A program made the translations under genes and the position numbers. Below, in pieces: positions 20,291 to 30,321 of a stretch of 64,000 bases of DNA. Source of the DNA: Alphaproteobacteria bacterium (lineage in GTDB: Bacteria; Pseudomonadota; Alphaproteobacteria; GCA-2746255). Every line of letters starts with the position of its first letter. Position 1 is the stretch's first letter. Location of the stretch: positions 277,159 through 341,158 of the forward strand of contig JAGWAR010000001.1 in the NCBI GenBank assembly GCA_021296325.1. Direction: 5' to 3'. A model generated the notes under the pieces. That model searched no databases and was not told the DNA's origin. It was given only the letters and a program-made list of their open reading frames with translations.

Positions 20291-21438
20291 GAAGCGAGGC
20301 CGGTGAGTGCTCGGTAAAGGGCCATCGTGCGTTCGCTCACCAGGCGTTCGGAAAAGGCTTCCTCGACAAAGTCGCGGCCTCTTTGCCCCATGGAAATGCG
20401 CAGATCCGTCTCCTGTGCCAGCCGCGCCAATGCGTCGGCCAGCGCCTCGGGGTCTCTCGGTGGAACCAGCAGGCCCGTGACCTCGGCCTGCACGACCTCC
20501 CGGCATCCGGGCGCATCTGTCGTCACGATCGGCCGGGCGCAGGCGGCGGCCTCCAGCAGGGATTTGGGGATGCCTTCTCCGTAATAGGAAGGAAGGGTGG
20601 CGATATGGGTCCGCTTCCAGACTTCCCGCACGTCGTCGCAAAATCCCAGCCAGTCGATGGCGGCTTCCCGGTCCCATGCCTCAAGCTCCTCCGCAGAGAG
20701 GGAGGTCGGGTTCTCCGGATCCGGGGTGCCGGCCAGCAGCACGTGGATGGGGATGTTGCGTTGGTGCAAGAGGCGTGCCGCCTCGATCAGTTCCCGCACG
20801 CCCTTGTCGCGCAGCATGCGGCAAATGATCGCAACGGTGATCGGCCGCTCGTCTGGTTCCGCAAGCGGGCGAAAATGGTCCGTATCGACGCCGGACCCCG
20901 GAATCAGTGCCATCCGGCTTTCGGTCAGGCCCGTGACTTCCTTCAGCGCCTGAAAATCATCCCGGTTCTGGAGAAGCGCCTTGCCGTTTACGCGGTTCAG
21001 CAGGAAGCGCAAGGTTCGCCGCACGAAAAAGCGCAGCAGGCTCGCCTTGCGTGTCGTCGAGGCAAAGACGAAGCCGAGGCCCGTCAGGGCATTCACCACG
21101 GCCGGAACGTTTTGAAGCCAGGCGACAAGAGAGCCATAGATCACCGGTTTCATCGCCACGTGGTGCGCAAGGTCCGGCCTTACGGAGCGATAGATGCGGA
21201 ACAGCTCGATCAACAGGCGAATTTCCGTAAACGGATTCAGGCTTCGTCGGCGCAGGTGAAGCGGAAGTAAATGAAAGCCTTCAGAAAGAATTTGTTCGCC
21301 ATGTGTCGTGACATGGGTTGCAACGAAGACCTCCATGCCGGCGGCGCGGGCGGCGCGGGCAACCGCCAGACGGTGCGAGCAGAAATACCAGTCTTCCGTC
21401 ACGAAATAGAGAATTTTCAACGGTTTTTCTTTACTCAC
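20287..21438 (-). CDS. Glycosyltransferase family 4 protein
   Basis: LKILYFVTEDWYFCSHRLAVARAARAAGMEV; YYGEGIPKSLLEAAACARPIVTTDAPGCREVV. Confidence 0.9.
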   Translation of the reverse strand: MSKEKPLKILYFVTEDWYFCSHRLAVARAARAAGMEVFVATHVTTHGEQILSEGFHLLPLHLRRRSLNPFTEIRLLIELFRIYRSVRPDLAHHVAMKPVIYGSLVAWLQNVPAVVNALTGLGFVFASTTRKASLLRFFVRRTLRFLLNRVNGKALLQNRDDFQALKEVTGLTESRMALIPGSGVDTDHFRPLAEPDERPITVAIICRMLRDKGVRELIEAARLLHQRNIPIHVLLAGTPDPENPTSLSAEELEAWDREAAIDWLGFCDDVREVWKRTHIATLPSYYGEGIPKSLLEAAACARPIVTTDAPGCREVVQAEVTGLLVPPRDPEALADALARLAQETDLRISMGQRGRDFVEEAFSERLVSERTMALYRALTGLAS

Positions 21439-22375
21439 GCTTCGTCAATCGAAAATGTGCGCCGGCGATGTGCAAATCGTCCTTCGTGCGATTTTGGAAA
21501 TCCACGTGCAGGGCATGTCGCGGCAAGGGGAGCGTACTCCAGTGGTTTACATCCATGACGTCGACCTTGAAACCCGCTCTTTCAAAATGTTCCAGCATGT
21601 CGGAGTAGCGTAACCGGTTCGTGTAAAACCCACTGCGACGTGCAAACCACGGTGCTTCCCACAGGCGTTCGGAGAATCGCAAATTATGCAGCGAACCGCC
21701 GAGGTGATCCTGAAAATCCACTACGTGCGAGGCCGTGCCGCCCGGCTTCAGAATTCGGTAAAACTCGCCACAGATTTCCGCAAAGGATTTGCGCGGCACG
21801 TGTTCCAGTACGGCGTGCGAAAACAGGAAATCAACGTCTTCGGATCGAAGGCCGCGCAGGCTCTGCAAGCCCTCCTCGAGATAGGTCGCGTGGGCGGCCC
21901 GCAACATGGATTCGGAATCGGAGCAGGCCATCAGGGGCGCAAGATCGCGGGAAGCACCATCTGCTGCAAGCCTTGAAAGGAGGTCCTGATAGACGGTCGT
22001 TGCGTACGGCACCATGGGTTCGGTGTCGACCAGGTAGCCGCCCCCGGCGCCATGGGCCCAGGCGACGAGGGCCGTGGCCATGGAACCGCCCGGGCCAAGC
22101 TCAAGGTAACGAAAGCCCGCCCCGGCTGCCCCGGCCTGGCGAAAATGCCGTTGAAAGACGGAAACCGCGTAGGCGGGAGAGCGCATTTCGCCGGGCGAGA
22201 AAAGACCGACGCGATGCCAGATCCGGGGGCTCAAGGGCAGTCGACTCAACACCACCTTGCCTGTGATTTTCACCCACCATGGGACCGCTTTCTTGAGGGC
22301 GTCCGGCAATGGATACAAGTCTCTCTCCCGATCCTGTAGATTAGTTTCGTAAAGCAGGGACTTTCCTATCGACAA
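21431..22375 (-). CDS. Class I SAM-dependent methyltransferase
   Basis: RYLELGPGGSMATALVAWAHG; DVDFLFSHAVLEHVPRKSFAEICGEFYRILKPGG. Confidence 0.82.
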   Translation of the reverse strand: MSIGKSLLYETNLQDRERDLYPLPDALKKAVPWWVKITGKVVLSRLPLSPRIWHRVGLFSPGEMRSPAYAVSVFQRHFRQAGAAGAGFRYLELGPGGSMATALVAWAHGAGGGYLVDTEPMVPYATTVYQDLLSRLAADGASRDLAPLMACSDSESMLRAAHATYLEEGLQSLRGLRSEDVDFLFSHAVLEHVPRKSFAEICGEFYRILKPGGTASHVVDFQDHLGGSLHNLRFSERLWEAPWFARRSGFYTNRLRYSDMLEHFERAGFKVDVMDVNHWSTLPLPRHALHVDFQNRTKDDLHIAGAHFRLTKRE

Positions 22376-22446
22376 GCTTCTCTAGGCTATTTACCAAAAG
22401 CCCTCATGTATATCGAAATACACATCCACAAGCTTCCTCCTGCAAG

Positions 22447-23646
22447 ATGAAGCATACGGTTCTCATCGTCATCGGCGATCTGGATATTGGCGGGGCCGAA
22501 CGGCACCTGGTCCAAATTCTTCCGCGGCTCAACCGTGAGCATTTCCGGGTAGTGGTTTACACGCTGACCCACAAGGGGGCTCTTGCCGAAACCCTGGAAG
22601 CGAAAGGCATTTCGGTGATTGAGCCGGGTCTGGGATCGAAGGTCCGCCGGATACTTCCGCGGTTTGGCCGGCTGTGGGTATTGACCCCGCTAACGATGAT
22701 CCCGCTCATTTTCCTAATGCGAAAGTTGCGGCCAGACATCATTCATTTCTTTCTTCCGCGTCCCTATCTCGTCGGTACGATCTGCGCGCTCATCGCCGGA
22801 TCCCGTTATCGGGTGATGAGCCGGCGCAGCCTGTCCGTTTATCAAAAACATCATCCCCTGCTTGCGCGCATGGAACAGCGATTGCACCGTTATATGCACG
22901 GCATGCTTGGGAACTCGAAGGCCGTACTTGCCGAGCTTCGCAAGGAAGGCATCCCGGAGGAAAAACTTGGTCTTATTTATAACGGAATCGATCTTGCGCC
23001 CTTTGTGGAAAAAGCTACGCGGAAAGAGCTGTTGCCAGCGCAGAACATCAAAAACGATACCCTTGTTTTCGTCATCGTTGCCAATCTGATTTATTACAAG
23101 GGGCACATGAATTTGCTGCGCGCCCTGGGACGCGTCCGCGGGCAATTGCCGAAAGGCTGGGTGTTGCTTTGCGTGGGCCGCGACGACGGCATTGGTGACG
23201 AGCTTATGATGCATGCCAAGGAAAATCATATTTTCCCGAACGTGCGTTGGCTTGGGCCACGCTGGGATACGGCGCAACTTCTGATGGCGTCCGACATCGG
23301 TATTCTTTGTTCGGACCAGGAAGGTTTCTCGAACAGCATTCTCGAAGGCATGGCGGCGGGACTGCCGATGGTTGTCACGGACGTTGGCGGCAACACGGAA
23401 GCCGTCATCGACGGTGAAACCGGCTTCGTGGTGCCGCCGCAAGATCCTAAGTGTTTGGCCGAGGCTATCCTGAAGCTCGTGAAAGACCCGGCGCTTCGTC
23501 AAAGGATGGGGGAAGCCGGCCGCCGGCGGATCGAAGAACGGTTTTCCATCGATGCCTGCGCGCGGGCCTATGAGCGCTTCTACACGGGTCTCGTCGAGCA
23601 TAAGGCGTCGTCCGTTCAGGCGTTGACCCAGGGAGAGGCGCAGTGA
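22447..23646 (+). CDS. Glycosyltransferase family 4 protein
   Basis: LDIGGAERHLVQILPRLN; SDQEGFSNSILEGMAAGLPMVVTDVGGNTEAVIDGETGFVVPPQDP. Confidence 0.92.
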   Translation: MKHTVLIVIGDLDIGGAERHLVQILPRLNREHFRVVVYTLTHKGALAETLEAKGISVIEPGLGSKVRRILPRFGRLWVLTPLTMIPLIFLMRKLRPDIIHFFLPRPYLVGTICALIAGSRYRVMSRRSLSVYQKHHPLLARMEQRLHRYMHGMLGNSKAVLAELRKEGIPEEKLGLIYNGIDLAPFVEKATRKELLPAQNIKNDTLVFVIVANLIYYKGHMNLLRALGRVRGQLPKGWVLLCVGRDDGIGDELMMHAKENHIFPNVRWLGPRWDTAQLLMASDIGILCSDQEGFSNSILEGMAAGLPMVVTDVGGNTEAVIDGETGFVVPPQDPKCLAEAILKLVKDPALRQRMGEAGRRRIEERFSIDACARAYERFYTGLVEHKASSVQALTQGEAQ

Positions 23647-23717
23647 AACGGCGGCCGTCGGGCGGCCCGGTCCGCTCGCCCCGCAGAGCGCGCCAGATGC
23701 ACGCAAAGGTTGGCTGA

Positions 23718-25664
23718 ATGTGTGGAATTGCCGGTTTTGTCGATCTTTCCCGAGGCATGCCCGCCGATCGCCTGGCGGCCACGATTCGACGCATGGCGAC
23801 GGCCCTTCGCCATCGGGGACCCGACGACGACGGTGCCTGGATCGAGGCCGAGGCAGGTGTCGCCCTTGGCCACCAGCGGTTGTCGATCCTGGACCTCTCT
23901 CCGGCTGGCCATCAGCCGATGGAGTCCAAAAGCGGACGTTACGTCCTCTCCTATAACGGCGAGATTTATAATTTTCAGGAACTCCGTGCCGAACTTGAGG
24001 GAAAGGGAGTCGCTTTTCGCGGCCATTGCGACACGGAAGTCATCGTCGAGGCTATTGCCGCATGGGGTCTTGCCGCCACGCTTCCACGCCTTATCGGCAT
24101 GTTTGCCTTCGTGCTATGGGACCGGGAAGCACGCACGCTTACGCTTGTGCGCGACCGCATGGGAATCAAGCCACTTTATTGGGCACATCAGAACAACCTG
24201 TTTCTTTTTGCATCCGAGTTAAAGGCTTTCCACGCGCATCCAGGTTTTCGCGCAGAGGTGAATCGCGATTCGCTTACCTCTTTCCTGCGTCACAATTACA
24301 TCCCCGCTCCGCACAGCATTTATCGAAATACCTTCAAGCTTTTGCCCGGCACGATGTTGACGCTTTGCTGGGGTGGAAAGCCGGAACTTTCCACTTGGTG
24401 GGACCTGCGGGAAATTGCCGGAAAGGCATTGCACGATCGCCCTGAGTTTGAAGAAGAGGAAGCCCGCGAAGCGTTGGATGGGATTCTCAGGGACGCGGTG
24501 AAACGCCGGATGGTTGCTGACGTACCTCTCGGCGCTTTTCTTTCAGGCGGCATTGATTCCTCGACCGTTACCGCCCTGATGCAGGCGCAAAGCGAACAAC
24601 CCATCCGCACTTTTACGATCGGATTTCACGAAGAAGCCTATGACGAGGCAAAAGATGCCAAACGAGTCGCCGGGCATCTGGGGACGGAACACACGGAACT
24701 TTATGTGGAACCCCGGGATGCCCTCGAGGTTATCCCGAAGCTTCCGCTGATCTATGACGAGCCCTTCGCCGATTCTTCGCAAATTCCCACATTTCTGGTC
24801 TCTGAATTAACCCGGCAACACGTGAAGGTCGCCCTTTCCGGAGATGGTGGGGATGAGCTTTTTGCGGGCTACAACCGCTATTTCTGGGCGGAGGCCCTGT
24901 GGCGCAAACTGCGCCTGCTTCCCAAGCCCGCGCGCGGCGGCATGGCGATGGCGATCCGCGCCCTTTCGCCGGCCCAATGGGACGGCATTTTCGGCATTGT
25001 GCCCCCCCGCCTGCGACCGCGCCTGGCCGGGGACAAGCTTCACAAACTGGCTGACGTGTTCGCGCTTTCGAGCCGAGAGGCGCTTTACCGGCAATTGCTG
25101 ACCCATTGGGCGGAGCCAGCGTCCCTAGTTCACGGTGGGAAGGAGCCAACCGGTATCCTGTGGGACGCCGGCGTGGCGGACGAATTTCCGGATTTTACGG
25201 AACGCATGCAGTTTCTCGATTCCGTCACCTACCTGCCGGACGACATTCTGACGAAAGTGGACCGCGCCAGCATGCGGGTTGGCCTGGAGGCGCGTGTTCC
25301 CCTGCTGGACCACCGCGTCGTCGAATTCGTCTGGCGGTTGCCAGGCAGCATGAAAGTCCGGAAGGGCGAGGGCAAATGGCTGCTGCGTCGGGTTCTCGAT
25401 CGCTACGTGCCAAAGGCATTGGTCGAACGGCCGAAGATGGGATTCGGCGTGCCGATCGATTCCTGGCTTCGCGGGCCGCTTCGGGACTGGGGGGAGGCCC
25501 TGCTTTCAGAGCGCCGTCTGCGAGAGGAAGGCTTCTTCGACCCGGAACCCATTCGCCAAAAATGGCAGGAACATCTTGGCGGCAAGCGAAATTGGCAATA
25601 CCCCCTCTGGGACGTGCTGATGTTTCAGGCTTGGCTTGAACAAGCAGGAACTTCCCGCAAATAA
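23718..25664 (+). CDS. asnB: Asparagine synthase (glutamine-hydrolysing)
   Basis: MCGIAGFVDLSRG (N-terminal Cys glutaminase), LSYNGEIYNFQELRAEL, PLGAFLSGGIDSSTVTALM, ALSGDGGDELFAGYNRY. Confidence 0.94.
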   Translation: MCGIAGFVDLSRGMPADRLAATIRRMATALRHRGPDDDGAWIEAEAGVALGHQRLSILDLSPAGHQPMESKSGRYVLSYNGEIYNFQELRAELEGKGVAFRGHCDTEVIVEAIAAWGLAATLPRLIGMFAFVLWDREARTLTLVRDRMGIKPLYWAHQNNLFLFASELKAFHAHPGFRAEVNRDSLTSFLRHNYIPAPHSIYRNTFKLLPGTMLTLCWGGKPELSTWWDLREIAGKALHDRPEFEEEEAREALDGILRDAVKRRMVADVPLGAFLSGGIDSSTVTALMQAQSEQPIRTFTIGFHEEAYDEAKDAKRVAGHLGTEHTELYVEPRDALEVIPKLPLIYDEPFADSSQIPTFLVSELTRQHVKVALSGDGGDELFAGYNRYFWAEALWRKLRLLPKPARGGMAMAIRALSPAQWDGIFGIVPPRLRPRLAGDKLHKLADVFALSSREALYRQLLTHWAEPASLVHGGKEPTGILWDAGVADEFPDFTERMQFLDSVTYLPDDILTKVDRASMRVGLEARVPLLDHRVVEFVWRLPGSMKVRKGEGKWLLRRVLDRYVPKALVERPKMGFGVPIDSWLRGPLRDWGEALLSERRLREEGFFDPEPIRQKWQEHLGGKRNWQYPLWDVLMFQAWLEQAGTSRK

Positions 25665-25801
25665 GCGGGATACGGCGTCTTTGTTCGTTCATGGCATGGG
25701 CACACGTTGCCCGCTGGCTCAGGCCCCTAGACCATTTGGGGGCAAGGCAAAAGATGGGTTAAGCTTGAGGCTGCGGACTAGCGTAGGAAGGAGCGCTGAG
25801 A

Positions 25802-26005
25802 ATGAGCAGCAGCATGAAAGGTTTGGCCCTTATCGTCATCGGTGTGCTCGTCAACAACGTCAGCTATCTTTACGACCTGATTATCGACGCGCATGACGGC
25901 TGGATCTTCCTCGGATGGAAGACCCAGGCGGGTGCCGCGTTGGGCATGGTTGCGATCGTGATTGGACTTTTCCTGATTTGGCAGGAATCCAAGAAGGCCG
26001 CCTAG
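25802..26005 (+). CDS. Small membrane protein of unknown function
   Basis: 67 aa with two hydrophobic segments; AGGAAGGAG upstream of ATG. Confidence 0.55.
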   Translation: MSSSMKGLALIVIGVLVNNVSYLYDLIIDAHDGWIFLGWKTQAGAALGMVAIVIGLFLIWQESKKAA

Positions 26006-26412
26006 AGGGTAAGGAACAAAGACGTTCGTCCGGAAACGGTTTCGGATTCCAGGCGAAGGCCGAGTTGAACGGGTGCTTTCGCCGCCGGTCTGCCGGAAGA
26101 ACTGGATCTTGGCAAATCATAGCTTTCCAGGCACAGGGCAAAGGCTTGGTTGAATACCTGCCGTGCCCGCACGCCCAGATCCCTTTCGGGTTTCCGTAAC
26201 GACCGTTCCTGCTTGACGAAGGCTTGGCGCTCCTGCTGGGCCTTGGCCTCGCAATAGGCAGTGACCTGATCCCGGTATTCCTCTTCGGAAGGGGCGGAAG
26301 AGGGGGTGGATTTTGCCGATTCGCATGCCGCAAGCAACGAAAGTGCAAGCAGCAGGCCAAGCGCGGAACCCAGCGTTTGAACCCATGGAGAAAGCGGTCG
26401 TTTTTCTGTCAT
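26002..26412 (-). CDS. Putative lipoprotein
   Basis: Start MTEKRPLSPW; lipobox LSLLAAC in GSALGLLLALSLLAACESAKS. Confidence 0.6.
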   Translation of the reverse strand: MTEKRPLSPWVQTLGSALGLLLALSLLAACESAKSTPSSAPSEEEYRDQVTAYCEAKAQQERQAFVKQERSLRKPERDLGVRARQVFNQAFALCLESYDLPRSSSSGRPAAKAPVQLGLRLESETVSGRTSLFLTL

Positions 26413-26639
26413 GGCAATCGATTGCATCCGGTGGTTGGTCGTGGGAATTAGCAAGATATGAGGCGTTTCTGTCAACCCGGACCTAGTCTTTTATAGGATA
26501 TTTCCCTAACCCGCGCAGACCGCAAAACGATTTTTGTTTCGACGTCACCGTTTCCCACTTCCTGAATCCGCGAAATTTTGCCATGTAGTCCGCTGGATCG
26601 AAGTGCAATGTGCCGACCGTATAGGCAGGGCGTAAGTCT

Positions 26640-27734
26640 ATGGAAACATCCGGGCTGGAGACATCGGGTCTAAACGTGCACGACGTGACCGAAACGGTAC
26701 GCACTTTTGCCGATTTCAAGGAGCATGAATGCGTGCTGGTGGCGAGCGAGCCGGCAAGCGGTCTACATGGCGTGATTGCCATCCATGACCGGACGCTGGG
26801 GCCCGCCCTTGGCGGGTGTCGGATGTGGACTTACGCGACAGAGGCGGCGGCCCTCACGGATGCGCTACGTCTTTCCCGCAAGGCGGCACTGGCGGGGTTG
26901 CCCCTTGGTGGTGGCAAGGCGATCCTGATCGGCGATTCGAAATGCGACAAGACGGAACCCCTTTTCCGTGCCTTTGGGCGGTTTGTGGAGGCGCTTCAGG
27001 GCCGCTACATCACGGCGGAAGACGTCGGCACCTCGGTTCGCGAGATGGACTGGGTGGCCAAGGAGACGGCTCACGTCACCGGTTCCAGCCAGACCGGCGG
27101 CAACCCATCGCCGATGACGGCCCTTGGCGTCTTCCTGGGCATGAAGATCGCGGCCCGGCACCGCCTGGGCCAGGAAACGCTTCAAGGGCGAAGGGTCGCC
27201 GTCCAGGGGCTTGGCCATGTGGGGTACGAACTGTGCAAATTGCTGCATCGGGAAGGCGCCTCCCTTGTTGTCACCGATCTGGATGCCGCGGCCTGCGCGC
27301 GCGCGGCGCAGGAACTTCAGGCCGACATCGCCGAGCCGGATGAAATTTATGCGGTAGAGGCGGACGTCTTTGCCCCTTGTGCGCTGGGTGCCATCCTCAG
27401 GGATGAAACGCTCCCGAATCTGCAATGCAAGATCGTGGCGGGTTCCGCCAACAACCAGCTGCAGACCGATCGTCATGGCGAAGCGCTTCGCAAGCGCGGT
27501 ATCCTTTATGCGCCGGACTACGTCATCAATGTCGGCGGGCTGATCTACGTGGCCGCTGAAGTGCTGGCCGATTCGCTTGGAACCGACATCGAAGCGGCGA
27601 TCCACCGGGCGCTGGCGGCCCTTGACGAGATTTTCGAGCGCGCCGAGCGGGAAAACATGGCGACGAACCGGGTTGCTGATCGCATCGCTGGCGAACGGTT
27701 AGCTAAGGCCAAGGCCGCTTCCACGGCCTCTTGA
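26640..27734 (+). CDS. Glu/Leu/Phe/Val dehydrogenase family protein
   Basis: GPALGGCRMWTYATEAAALTDALRLSRKAALAGLPLGGGKAIL; RRVAVQGLGHVGYELCKLL; GSANNQL; YAPDYVINVGGLI. Confidence 0.93.
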   Translation: METSGLETSGLNVHDVTETVRTFADFKEHECVLVASEPASGLHGVIAIHDRTLGPALGGCRMWTYATEAAALTDALRLSRKAALAGLPLGGGKAILIGDSKCDKTEPLFRAFGRFVEALQGRYITAEDVGTSVREMDWVAKETAHVTGSSQTGGNPSPMTALGVFLGMKIAARHRLGQETLQGRRVAVQGLGHVGYELCKLLHREGASLVVTDLDAAACARAAQELQADIAEPDEIYAVEADVFAPCALGAILRDETLPNLQCKIVAGSANNQLQTDRHGEALRKRGILYAPDYVINVGGLIYVAAEVLADSLGTDIEAAIHRALAALDEIFERAERENMATNRVADRIAGERLAKAKAASTAS

Positions 27735-27759
27735 GACAAACCGGAATTTTCGGTGAATC

Positions 27760-27836
27760 TGGCGTCCCCGGCGGGATTCGAACCCACGACCCCAGGATTA
27801 GGAATCCTGTGCTCTATCCTGCTGAGCTACGGGGAC
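27760..27836 (-). tRNA. tRNA-Arg (anticodon CCT), CCA encoded
   Basis: Minus strand GTCCCCGTAGCTCAGCAGGATAGAGCACAGGATTCCTAATCCTGGGGTCGTGGGTTCGAATCCCGCCGGGGACGCCA folds as a cloverleaf; 7-nt loop TTCCTAA gives anticodon CCT. Confidence 0.95.
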
Positions 27837-27889
27837 TGGCGTCTATAGCAACGCGAAGCTTGTGAAAATGCAATGGGCCTGATTCGCGG

Positions 27890-28435
27890 CTACCAGTGAC
27901 GGGTGAACCGTTCAACCGGAATGGCATAGAACAGGACGATCGATTCCTCACCGGGATTGGTATTGCCGACGGAAGCGTTCGAAAGGTGAAAGAGGCCGGC
28001 CCCGAACCGCGAACGGTCGTCGAAGCGATAGGCAAGCTCTATCCCGGATCGGAATTCAAGGGCGCTTCCCAAATCCTTGCCACTGCCTTCCTCAAAGACC
28101 CCGATGGCAGTGCTGGGAGTGAGGACCCAACGGCGACCGAAAAAGAGGTCGATCCGCAAGCCTGCATAGCCATAAACGGCCCCTTTCGTCGAAACCATGA
28201 GGCCGCCATGGGGCTTGAAGATCCAGAGCCGCCGGTTCGAGCGGTATTCGAAATTGAACTGCCCCGTTGTGTCTTCGTCGAGGGCATCGAAAAGGCCGCC
28301 GCCAAACGCGATGAAGGCAGGCTCCTTGTCGACGACCTCGAGGACTTGGGCCACGCCCGGATGGGGGCGGAACAAGCAGAAGGCGGTCAGCAGGAAGACG
28401 AGGCCAAGCGGTCGAATGATGGGGCGGCAGTGCAT
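27890..28435 (-). CDS. Acyloxyacyl hydrolase / PagL-like lipid A 3-O-deacylase
   Basis: Signal peptide, beta-barrel-like protein; GAGLFHLSNASVGNTNPGEESI matches the PagL catalytic His-Ser region. Confidence 0.8.
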   Translation of the reverse strand: MHCRPIIRPLGLVFLLTAFCLFRPHPGVAQVLEVVDKEPAFIAFGGGLFDALDEDTTGQFNFEYRSNRRLWIFKPHGGLMVSTKGAVYGYAGLRIDLFFGRRWVLTPSTAIGVFEEGSGKDLGSALEFRSGIELAYRFDDRSRFGAGLFHLSNASVGNTNPGEESIVLFYAIPVERFTRHW

Positions 28436-28511
28436 GGGGTTTCCATCCTGGACGGTTTTTTGGAATTGTTTCGGGAACCGGAGGCATACGCAAGCCTTTT
28501 ACGACACCTTC

Positions 28512-29465
28512 TTAATCGCATCCCGCAAGCGCTTCTGTTGCTTGAATGAGACCCTCGACGATGCCGGGTTCCTGGGCTGCGTGGCCGGCCTGCTCGATCA
28601 CCCGCAACGTTGCGCCGGGCCAGCGGTCGGCCAGTTCGGCGGCCGTCCGGATGGGGCAGATCAGGTCATAGCGCCCCTGGACGATCGTGGCCGGCAGATG
28701 GGCAATGCGCGGCAGATGATCGAGCAGGGCGTTTGCCTTCAGGAACATGCGGTGGCGCATGTAGTGGGCCTCGATCCGGGCCAGCGCCAGCTCGCCCGGT
28801 GAGGCGGTTCGCCGCCGTCGGGCCGGTTCCTGGGCGGGCAGCAGCGCCACGCAGGCCCGCTCATAGGCGCACCAGGCTGCTGCCGCCGGCAGATGGATGG
28901 CGGAGTCCGCGTTTTTCAGCCGGCGAAGGTAGGAGACCAGCATTGCCTTGCGTTCCGCCGCGGGCAGGAAATCGCGAAAGGCCTGCGCCGCCTCGGGCCG
29001 GAAGGCGCCCATGCCGTGAAGAAACCAGTCGATTTCCTCCGCCCGGCCCAGGAAGACGCCGCGCAGGATAAAGCCGAGAACACGTTCGGGATATGCCTGG
29101 CCGTAGGCAAGGGCCAGCGTGCTGCCCCAGGAACCCCCGAAAAGAAGCCAGCGCTCGATGCCGAGATGTTGCCGCAACTTTTCGATGTCCCCGATGAGGT
29201 GGCGGGTCGTGTTGGCGACCAGGGACGCCGTTGGCGTCGATTTGCCGGCGCCGCGTTGATCGAAAAGAACGATCCGGTAGCGGGTGGGACGAAAGAACCG
29301 GCGATGATCTGGCGCCGTGCCGGAACCGGGGCCGCCATGAAGAAAAAGAACGGGGGTACCTTTTTCGTTGCCGGAAACCTCCCAGTACATGCGGTGGCCA
29401 TGATCAAGGGGAAGCATCCCCGTTTTCCGTGGCCGGATTTCCGGAAAGAAGTGCTTGCGTGGCAT
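28512..29465 (-). CDS. pip: Prolyl iminopeptidase
   Basis: Start MPRKHFFPEIRP; LFLHGGPGSGTAPDHRRFFRPTRYRIVLFDQRGAGKSTP; LLFGGSWGSTLALAYGQAYPERV. Confidence 0.94.
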   Translation of the reverse strand: MPRKHFFPEIRPRKTGMLPLDHGHRMYWEVSGNEKGTPVLFLHGGPGSGTAPDHRRFFRPTRYRIVLFDQRGAGKSTPTASLVANTTRHLIGDIEKLRQHLGIERWLLFGGSWGSTLALAYGQAYPERVLGFILRGVFLGRAEEIDWFLHGMGAFRPEAAQAFRDFLPAAERKAMLVSYLRRLKNADSAIHLPAAAAWCAYERACVALLPAQEPARRRRTASPGELALARIEAHYMRHRMFLKANALLDHLPRIAHLPATIVQGRYDLICPIRTAAELADRWPGATLRVIEQAGHAAQEPGIVEGLIQATEALAGCD

Positions 29466-29554
29466 CGATCCTCTGGTCCCCTGCCGTTCATCGCGGCAAA
29501 GCGTATCGGAAGGCGGGTGGCGGAAGAAAGCTATTTGCTTGCTATACTTTCCAG

Positions 29555-30319
29555 ATGGTATCGCGCCTTTTCCCGTTTTTTCTGCTTCTTTTCCTGTTCG
29601 GCCCTTTTGATTCCGCCTGTTCAGAGGAAGCTGACATGGAAGGCGTCGTCCGCGAAGTGGTGGACGGGGATACGCTTGTCCTTGAGAGCGGCGATGTCGT
29701 CCGCCTGGTGGGGATTCAATCCCCAAAGCTGCCGCTTGGCAGGCCAGGTTTTCCGACCCAGCCATTGGCCGACGCGGCAAAGGCGGCGTTAAGCGATCTG
29801 GTCCTTCAAAAAAAGGTGGCCCTGCATTTTTCCGGCCGCCGCGGGGACCGTCACGGCCGCCACCTGGCCCATCTATTCGATGCTATCGGGCAATGGATAC
29901 AAGGCGAGATGCTGGAACGCGGGCTTGCCCGCGTCAACAGCTATGCCGACAACCGGGCCCGCGTCGAGCGGCAAGCGCGCGCCCAAAACCGCGGCATCTG
30001 GACGGACCCCTTTTACCGGGTGCTGACTCCGGAGGCGGCGGATGCGCACCTCAACCGTTTCGAGCTGGTTGAGGGCCGGGTGTACAAGGCCGCCATCGTA
30101 AAGGGAAACGGTTATCTTAATTTCGGCGAGGATTGGCGCACCGATTTCACGATCTTCGTCTCACGGCAGGCGCGTCGTCTTTTCGAGCGCGAAGGCATCG
30201 ACATTACGGCCTACACCGGAAAACGCGTGCGGGTTCGCGGGTGGGTGTCGCGCTACAACGGTCCGATGATCGAGGCGACCCATCCCGAACAGATCGAGGT
30301 GTTGTCGGAATCGGAATAA
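29555..30319 (+). CDS. Thermonuclease (SNase) family protein, secreted
   Basis: Start MVSRLFPFFLLLFLFG signal peptide; EGVVREVVDGDTLVLESGDVVRLVGIQSPK; GDRHGRHLAHLF; LERGLARVNSY. Confidence 0.85.
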   Translation: MVSRLFPFFLLLFLFGPFDSACSEEADMEGVVREVVDGDTLVLESGDVVRLVGIQSPKLPLGRPGFPTQPLADAAKAALSDLVLQKKVALHFSGRRGDRHGRHLAHLFDAIGQWIQGEMLERGLARVNSYADNRARVERQARAQNRGIWTDPFYRVLTPEAADAHLNRFELVEGRVYKAAIVKGNGYLNFGEDWRTDFTIFVSRQARRLFEREGIDITAYTGKRVRVRGWVSRYNGPMIEATHPEQIEVLSESE

Positions 30320-30321
30320 GG

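Noticed and set aside
20146-21270. 374-aa plus-strand ORF
   Set aside because: Antisense to the GT4 gene; Arg/Gln-rich shadow translation.
22370-22445. Short direct repeat ACAAGCTTC in the divergent MT/GT4 intergenic region
   Set aside because: Only 9 bp, two copies; compatible with chance.
22714-23706. 330-aa minus-strand ORF
   Set aside because: Antisense to the GT4 gene at 22447-23646.
27760-27836. tRNA-Arg(CCT) as an integration site for a genomic island
   Set aside because: No integrase, no direct repeat of the tRNA 3' end recognised, and flanking genes are ordinary chromosomal genes.
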